DNA of 64,000 bases from contig NZ_AEJF01000028.1 of the NCBI RefSeq assembly GCF_001028175.1, positions 1 through 64,000 of the forward strand, in the 5' to 3' direction. This document shows, piece by piece, positions 59,413-64,000 of the stretch. The position numbers and the translations under genes were made by a program. The notes below the pieces were generated by a model. The model saw nothing but the letters and a program-made list of their open reading frames with translations, did no database searches and was not told the origin of the DNA. Origin of the DNA: Caballeronia mineralivorans PML1(12). Lineage in GTDB: Bacteria > Pseudomonadota > Gammaproteobacteria > Burkholderiales > Burkholderiaceae. The first letter of the stretch is position 1. The number at the start of each line of letters is the position of its first letter.

Positions 59413-60176
59413 TCAGCGCCCTCGGACGCACGGTGCTCGGCGGCTTCGGCACAATCGGTTATGCCACGCGCATGTTTCTGCGCCTGGTCGTCGAATTCTT
59501 TCCATTACTGCGCCGGCCGCGCCTTGTCACGAAACAGATCCACTTTGTCGGTAACTATTCGCTGCTGATCATCGCGGTTTCCGGCTTGTTCGTCGGTTTT
59601 GTGCTCGGTTTGCAGGGTTATCTCACCCTTAACCGGTACGGCTCCGAGCAAGCGCTTGGCCTCTTGGTCGCGCTGTCGCTGGTGCGCGAACTCGGGCCGG
59701 TCGTGACCGCGTTGCTGTTCGCGGGCCGCGCGGGCACGTCGCTGACGGCCGAGATCGGCTTGATGAAAGCCTGCGAGCAACTCACGGCCATGGAAATGAT
59801 GGCTGTCGATCCGCTCAAGGTGGTTGTCGCGCCGCGCTTCTGGGCGGGCATCATCGCCATGCCGGCGCTGGCCGCCATTTTCAGCGCGGTCGGCATTTTC
59901 GGCGGTTACGTGGTCGGCGTGCTGATGATCGGCGTGGATGAGGGCGCGTTCTGGTCGCAGATGCAAGGCGGCATTGATGTATGGAGTGACGTAGGCAATG
60001 GCGTGATCAAGAGCGTGGTGTTCGGCTTCGCCGTCACGTTCATCGCGCTGTTCCAGGGTTATGAAGCCCAGCCGACGCCGGAAGGCGTGTCGCGCGCGAC
60101 CACGAAAACGGTGGTGTACGGGTCGCTGGCCGTGCTCGGGCTGGATTTCCTGCTGACCGCGCTGATGTTCAATTAA
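59409..60176 (+). CDS. mlaE: Phospholipid ABC transporter permease MlaE
   Basis: Membrane protein of 255 residues of the MlaE permease family with five to six helices; LREGPVVT-like region reads LVRELGPVVTALLFAGRAG, and ISAEIGLMKACEQL-type sequence reads TAEIGLMKACEQLTAMEMM. It forms the membrane core of the MlaFEDB complex. It starts within the mlaF stop (ATGA). Confidence 0.94.
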   Translation: MISALGRTVLGGFGTIGYATRMFLRLVVEFFPLLRRPRLVTKQIHFVGNYSLLIIAVSGLFVGFVLGLQGYLTLNRYGSEQALGLLVALSLVRELGPVVTALLFAGRAGTSLTAEIGLMKACEQLTAMEMMAVDPLKVVVAPRFWAGIIAMPALAAIFSAVGIFGGYVVGVLMIGVDEGAFWSQMQGGIDVWSDVGNGVIKSVVFGFAVTFIALFQGYEAQPTPEGVSRATTKTVVYGSLAVLGLDFLLTALMFN

Positions 60177-60293
60177 CGACTCCGGTCGAGACCGCTGCGC
60201 CCCTGCGTGGCGATTCGGCTCACCGGTTCGTGGACGTTGTGGAGGGCACTGTCCTTCACGCAAAAAACTGCGACAAGATTCTTTGGGAAGACG

Positions 60294-60857
60294 ATGAAAA
60301 AGACTGCTGCTCTCGACTTTTGGGTCGGCCTCTTCGTGGTGCTGGGTTTTGTGGCGCTGTTATTCCTCGCGCTGAAGGCGGGCAACATGAGTTCGCTGTC
60401 GTTTCAGCCGACCTACGAGGTCAAGCTGAAATTCGACAACATCGGCGGCCTAAAGCCGCGCGCGCCGGTGAAGAGCGCGGGCGTGACGGTTGGCCGCGTC
60501 AATTCGATCGGCTTCGACCAGAACACGTATCAGGCGTTGGTCACGATCGATCTCGACAAGCAATATCAGTTTCCGAAAGATTCGTCGGCGAAAATCCTGA
60601 CGTCGGGCTTGCTCGGCGAGCAGTACATTGGCCTGGAGCCGGGTGGCGACGACCAGATGCTCAAGGCCGGTGACACCATTTCGATGACGCAATCGGCGGT
60701 CGTTCTCGAGAATCTGATCGGGCAATTTCTGTACAACAAGGCAGCGGATTCGGGTGCATCGAAAAGCCCGGCAACGCCCGCTGCACCTGCAACGCCTGCT
60801 GCGCCCGCATTTCCCGGCGCAGCGAGCGCGATGGGTGCGAGCGCGACGGCTAAGTAA
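60294..60857 (+). CDS. mlaD: Phospholipid-binding MCE protein MlaD
   Basis: Protein of 187 residues with one N-terminal helix (ALDFWVGLFVVLGFVALLFLAL) and an MCE domain (about 40-150: YEVKLKFDNIGGLKPRAPVKSAGV, then SGLLGEQYIGLEPGGD). It forms a hexameric ring in the periplasm that holds lipid. The C-terminal ~35 residues are Ala/Pro-rich repeats (PATPAAPATPAAPA). The ATG at 60294 is preceded by GGGAAGA. Confidence 0.93.
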   Translation: MKKTAALDFWVGLFVVLGFVALLFLALKAGNMSSLSFQPTYEVKLKFDNIGGLKPRAPVKSAGVTVGRVNSIGFDQNTYQALVTIDLDKQYQFPKDSSAKILTSGLLGEQYIGLEPGGDDQMLKAGDTISMTQSAVVLENLIGQFLYNKAADSGASKSPATPAAPATPAAPAFPGAASAMGASATAK

Positions 60858-60946
60858 GTGAGTCGTGCAAATCCAGGCAGTCGAAACTTGGCCGATCTCG
60901 CGAAACGGGCCAGCCTTCGGCTCAGCATCAATAAGGAGAAGAAGAA

Positions 60947-61843
60947 ATGCAGGCGATGCGCGTAAATAGCGCGGCTGTGATGGTCGCGGTGGCGATGCTT
61001 GCCGGGTGCGCTACCGTAACGACGCCGACCAAGGGCGATCCGTTCGAGAGTTACAACCGGACGATGTTCACGATCAACGACAAGATCGATCAGGTCGCGC
61101 TCAAGCCGCTTGCGAAGGGTTACGTATATGTAACGCCGCAGCCGGTGCGCGACAGCGTGACGAACTTCTTCGGCAATATCGGCGATATTTATACGGCCGC
61201 AAACAACCTGGTGCAGTTGAAGATTGCGGATGGCGTGTCGGACATCATGCGTGTTGTGATGAACTCGATCTTCGGCGTGGCTGGCCTCTTCGACGTGGCG
61301 AGCGTTGCCGGGCTGCCGAAGCACACCCAGGACTTCGGCTTGACGCTCGGCCATTACGGCGTGCCGGCGGGGCCGTACGTGGTGCTGCCGCTGCTGGGAC
61401 CGAGTACGGTTCGCGATACGGCGGGCACGGTTGTCGACTATTTCGGCAGTGTGACGAGCTATGTGGACCCAGCCTGGTTCCGCACCACGCTCTTTGGCGT
61501 GCAACTGATCAACACGCGGGCCAACCTGCTTGGCGCCGGCGATGTGCTTTCGGGCGCCGCGCTCGACAAGTATTCGTTCGTGCGCAACGCGTATCTGCAG
61601 CGCCGCCAGTATTTGATCGGCGGCGACAACAGCGCGAGCGACAGCACCGAGTCTTTGCCGAAGTACGAAGATGTGGGCGCGGCGCCTGCTCCAAGTGCTA
61701 CAGCGGCGCCGGCTGTGGCGGCGTCGGGATCGGAAGCGGCTTCCGGTGCGGCTGCGGCGAGCGAGCCCGGCGCGACTTCTGTGCGGCCGGATCAAATGGT
61801 GCCCCCGCGGATCCCGTCGTTCCCGTCGTTCAAGCTGCGGTGA
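60947..61843 (+). CDS. mlaA: Outer-membrane lipoprotein MlaA (VacJ)
   Basis: Protein of 298 residues with a lipoprotein signal and C21 (MLAGC). The core NDPFESYNRTMFTINDKIDQ-like segment reads DPFESYNRTMFTINDKID, and later DFGLTLGHYGVPAGPYVVLPLLGPS is conserved. It takes misplaced phospholipid from the outer leaflet of the outer membrane, usually with an OmpC-type porin. The last ~60 residues are Ala/Ser-rich and likely disordered. AAGGAG lies before the ATG. Confidence 0.94.
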   Translation: MQAMRVNSAAVMVAVAMLAGCATVTTPTKGDPFESYNRTMFTINDKIDQVALKPLAKGYVYVTPQPVRDSVTNFFGNIGDIYTAANNLVQLKIADGVSDIMRVVMNSIFGVAGLFDVASVAGLPKHTQDFGLTLGHYGVPAGPYVVLPLLGPSTVRDTAGTVVDYFGSVTSYVDPAWFRTTLFGVQLINTRANLLGAGDVLSGAALDKYSFVRNAYLQRRQYLIGGDNSASDSTESLPKYEDVGAAPAPSATAAPAVAASGSEAASGAAAASEPGATSVRPDQMVPPRIPSFPSFKLR

Positions 61844-61965
61844 GCGTGGATCATGGCTGACCAGTAATATAACGAAAGTGTTATGACGGCTGAATAGAGC
61901 GCGGAAGATGAACTCATGGTGAACACCGCGCTCAAACCCAGGCCACTTTTTTTGCAGAGTCCGTA

Positions 61966-62595
61966 ATGAAAAAACTATTTTTACTTCCCCTGTTTGCTGT
62001 GCTGATGGCGTTTTGTAGTGGTGCGTTCGCGCAGGCTGGCGACATGTCCACCCCCGACGGGCTGGTGAAGACGGTCACGTCGCAGGTGCTCGACCAGATC
62101 AAGGCCGACAAGCAGATCCAGTCGGGCAACATCACGCGCATTACGGAACTGGTGAACGAGAAGATCCTGCCGTACACGGACTTCACGCGCACCACGCGTC
62201 TCGTCATGGGCCGCAACTGGAATACGGCTACGCCGGAGCAGCAGAAGCAGATCGTCGAGCAGTTCAAGCTGTTGCTGATTCGCACGTATTCCGGTGCGCT
62301 GGCGCAGGTTCGCAACCAGCAGGTCGAGTACAAGCCGTTCCGCGCAGATCCTAGCGATACGGACGTGGTGGTGCGCTCGGTGGTGGTCAACAACGGTTCG
62401 CCGATCCAGCTCGACTATCGTTTGTACAAGACGCCGCAGGGCTGGAAAGTCTATGACATCAACGTACTCGGCGCGTGGCTGATTCAGGCTTACCAGCAGC
62501 AGTTCAGCGAACAGATCCAGCAACACGGCGTGGACGGGCTGCTGCAGTTCCTCACCCAGCGTAATCAGCAACTTGCGAGCGGCAAAGCATCGTGA
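61966..62595 (+). CDS. mlaC: Periplasmic phospholipid shuttle protein MlaC
   Basis: Protein of 209 residues with a signal peptide (about 1-23, ending FAQA) and the MlaC/Ttg2D fold: ITELVNEKILPYTDFTRTTRLVMGRNW and the NTF2-like C-terminal part with YDINVLGAWLIQAYQQQFSE. It carries phospholipid between MlaA and MlaD. It overlaps mlaB by four bases. Confidence 0.94.
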   Translation: MKKLFLLPLFAVLMAFCSGAFAQAGDMSTPDGLVKTVTSQVLDQIKADKQIQSGNITRITELVNEKILPYTDFTRTTRLVMGRNWNTATPEQQKQIVEQFKLLLIRTYSGALAQVRNQQVEYKPFRADPSDTDVVVRSVVVNNGSPIQLDYRLYKTPQGWKVYDINVLGAWLIQAYQQQFSEQIQQHGVDGLLQFLTQRNQQLASGKAS

Positions 62596-62861
62596 GTCGC
62601 TTCGAAACCGCCGCGACGCTCACGCACGACAGCGCCAGGAGCGCACTCGACGCGGGTTTGTCGCGGATCGCTGCGGGCGCAACCGAAGTGGATTGCGCGC
62701 CGCTCAAACAGTTCGATTCGTCGGCGCTCGCCGTGCTGCTCGCGTGGGAACGCGCGGCTGCGGCGCGCGGCGCGGCGTTGGTTGTCATCAACCTTCCCTC
62801 CGGGCTTGCCAGTCTTGCGCAAGCCTATGGCGTAGACACGCTCCTCACCTTCCGACATTGA
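62592..62861 (+). CDS. mlaB: STAS-domain protein MlaB
   Basis: Protein of 89 residues, a STAS domain with the conserved DSSALAVLLAWERAA. MlaB binds MlaF and is needed for stability and activity of the transporter. The GTG start overlaps the mlaC stop (GTGA). Order mlaF-E-D-A-C-B differs from E. coli (mlaFEDCB with mlaA elsewhere). Confidence 0.92.
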   Translation: MSRFETAATLTHDSARSALDAGLSRIAAGATEVDCAPLKQFDSSALAVLLAWERAAAARGAALVVINLPSGLASLAQAYGVDTLLTFRH

Positions 62862-62865
62862 CCCT

Positions 62866-62925
62866 GTCCTGTTGAGTCATCGGCGTGTTCGTTACTGATC
62901 GAACGCGCCTGACAGGGTTGTTACG
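62866..62925 (+). terminator. Long hairpin after mlaB
   Basis: ACCCTGTC near 62865-62872 pairs with GACAGGGT near 62911-62918, and inside it GGCGTGTTCG pairs with CGAACGCGCC with one mismatch; TTGTT follows. A likely terminator of the mla operon, though the T-run is short. Confidence 0.6.
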
Positions 62926-62937
62926 GACTCGCTTGCG

Positions 62938-62966
62938 GCGAACCTCTGCCGCGTTTGGCCTATAAT
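62938..62966 (+). promoter_or_regulatory. Putative promoter of the ABC-2 transporter genes
   Basis: A perfect -10 TATAAT at 62961-62966 lies 105 bases before the next gene. The -35 at the usual distance (GCGAAC, 62938-62943) is poor; TTGCGG at 62933-62938 is 22 bases away. Confidence 0.5.
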
Positions 62967-63071
62967 CAACCGTTTTTTCGGTCTGCTATTCGCCTTTCAT
63001 TTTTGTAAAGGCCGGTTCCGGTTCCGATCCGCACACATTGAGGCGCCGCCCCCACTGGCGCGCGCACTGTC

Positions 63072-63998
63072 ATGTCAGCCATAGAAATACGTAACGTCAA
63101 AAAGCGCTACAAAGAGCTGCAAGCGCTCAAAGGCGTGAACCTGGTCGTAGAAGAAGGCGAGTTTTTCGGGCTGCTCGGCCCTAACGGCGCCGGTAAAACT
63201 ACCCTCATCAGCATCCTCGCCGGTCTCGCGCGCGCCGATAGCGGAGCCATCTCCGTGCTCGGCCACGATGTGGTCACGGATTTCCGCCAAGCGCGCCGCT
63301 CGCTGGGCGTGGTGCCGCAGGAACTCGTCTTCGATCCGTTTTTCACCGTCCGCGAATCGTTGCGCATTCAGTCCGGCTATTTCGGCCTGCGCAAGAACGA
63401 CGACTGGATCGATGAAATCATGGCCAATCTCGATCTCACCGAGAAAGCCGACGTCAACACGCGCGCGCTGTCAGGTGGCATGAAACGTCGTGTGCTGGTG
63501 GCGCAGGCGTTGGTGCACAAGCCGCCGGTGATCGTGCTCGACGAGCCGACCGCAGGTGTCGATGTCGAATTGCGCCAGACGCTCTGGAAGTTCATCTCGC
63601 GGCTGAATCGCGAAGGTCACACCATCGTGCTGACGACGCACTATCTTGAAGAAGCCGAGGCGCTGTGCGACCGGCTTGCCATGCTGCGTCGCGGTGAAGT
63701 GGTCGCGCTGGAACGAACCAGCACGCTGTTGCAGCGCTTTGCCGGGATGCAGCTTGCGTTGCGTTTTTCGCAGGGCGTATTGCCCGCCGAGTTGCGTTCG
63801 CTGGAGGTCGATCCACGCGCCGCGTCCGGGACGAATCATTTGTTACGGCTGGCAAGCTACGACGACGTCGAGCCGATTCTCGCGAAATGTCGCGCGGCTG
63901 GCTGCACGTTCGATGAAATCGATGTGCGCAAAGCCGATCTGGAGGACGTGTTCGTGCAGGTGATGAACGAGCCGGAAGTCATCGAGGGCCTTTCATGA
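63072..63998 (+). CDS. ABC-2 type transporter ATP-binding protein
   Basis: Protein of 308 residues with Walker A GPNGAGKTT (near residue 38), signature LSGGMKRR and Walker B VIVLDEPTAGVD, plus a C-terminal ~85-residue regulatory part. It resembles YadG/CcmA-like exporter ATPases that work with a separate six-helix permease; drugs, lipids or polysaccharides are possible substrates. Its stop overlaps an ATG at 63995. In many Burkholderiaceae this pair follows the mla operon, so a link to envelope lipids is possible. Confidence 0.9.
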   Translation: MSAIEIRNVKKRYKELQALKGVNLVVEEGEFFGLLGPNGAGKTTLISILAGLARADSGAISVLGHDVVTDFRQARRSLGVVPQELVFDPFFTVRESLRIQSGYFGLRKNDDWIDEIMANLDLTEKADVNTRALSGGMKRRVLVAQALVHKPPVIVLDEPTAGVDVELRQTLWKFISRLNREGHTIVLTTHYLEEAEALCDRLAMLRRGEVVALERTSTLLQRFAGMQLALRFSQGVLPAELRSLEVDPRAASGTNHLLRLASYDDVEPILAKCRAAGCTFDEIDVRKADLEDVFVQVMNEPEVIEGLS

Positions 63999-64000
63999 GC
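63995..64000 (+). CDS. Start codon of the next gene, probably an ABC-2 permease (cut by the window end)
   Basis: ATGAGC overlaps the stop of the ATPase gene by four bases. Only two codons are visible; the permease identity is inferred from the ABC-2 type of the ATPase before it. Confidence 0.4.

Overview
The window looks like a piece of a main chromosome from a Burkholderiaceae bacterium close to Burkholderia, Paraburkholderia or Caballeronia. The evidence is a GC-rich sequence, protein sequences typical of that group, and gene neighbourhoods I recall from it: a full S10-spc-alpha ribosomal cluster, resB-ccsB next to msrPQ, pil-aroK-aroB, an IS200-like gene beside gltBD, and thiOSGE next to mlaFEDACB. 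The species cannot be named from the sequence alone.

Layout. (1) 137-14803: 29 translation and transcription genes, rpsJ to rplQ, including secY, infA and rpoA, all on the + strand. Internal promoters stand before rplC and rplN, and possibly before rplQ. (2) 14972-18250: cutA, the thiol-disulfide transporter dsbD and an AraC/GyrI-type regulator. (3) 18512-20516: hemB and engB, both on the minus strand. Between them lies an orphan + strand terminator that ends a predicted structured small RNA with an anti-Shine-Dalgarno loop. (4) 20827-26963: cytochrome c4, the System II cytochrome c assembly pair resB-ccsB, and the methionine sulfoxide reductase system msrPQ. (5) 27047-31505: lysA and lptM (minus), cyaY (+), and PBP1a mrcA (minus). 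(6) 31825-36209: a collapsed pilM-pilQ remnant, then aroK, aroB and dgt. (7) 36284-41513: a glycerol-3-phosphate uptake operon, ugpB-A-E-(ABM protein)-ugpC-ugpQ. (8) 41594-43975: a DUF883 protein, an OmpW porin, and a RAYT/IS200-like protein that lacks one HUH histidine. (9) 44313-50570: glutamate synthase gltBD. (10) 50784-54516: a 3'-truncated alpha-carbonic anhydrase, an MFS transporter and an SbmA/YddA-like ABC exporter. (11) 54876-58476: a TPP riboswitch and thiO-thiS-thiG-thiE. (12) 58594-62861: the mlaFEDACB phospholipid transport operon. (13) 63072-64000: an ABC-2 type ATPase whose permease partner starts at the window edge.

Most of the window is conserved housekeeping sequence. I found no phage, integrase, CRISPR array, toxin-antitoxin pair or defence island. 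The points that stand out are the predicted anti-SD small RNA at about 19682-19797, the pil deletion fusion with a further frameshift, several promoters whose -10 box sits inside or against an inverted repeat, the truncated carbonic anhydrase, and a diverged tandem duplication upstream of dgt.
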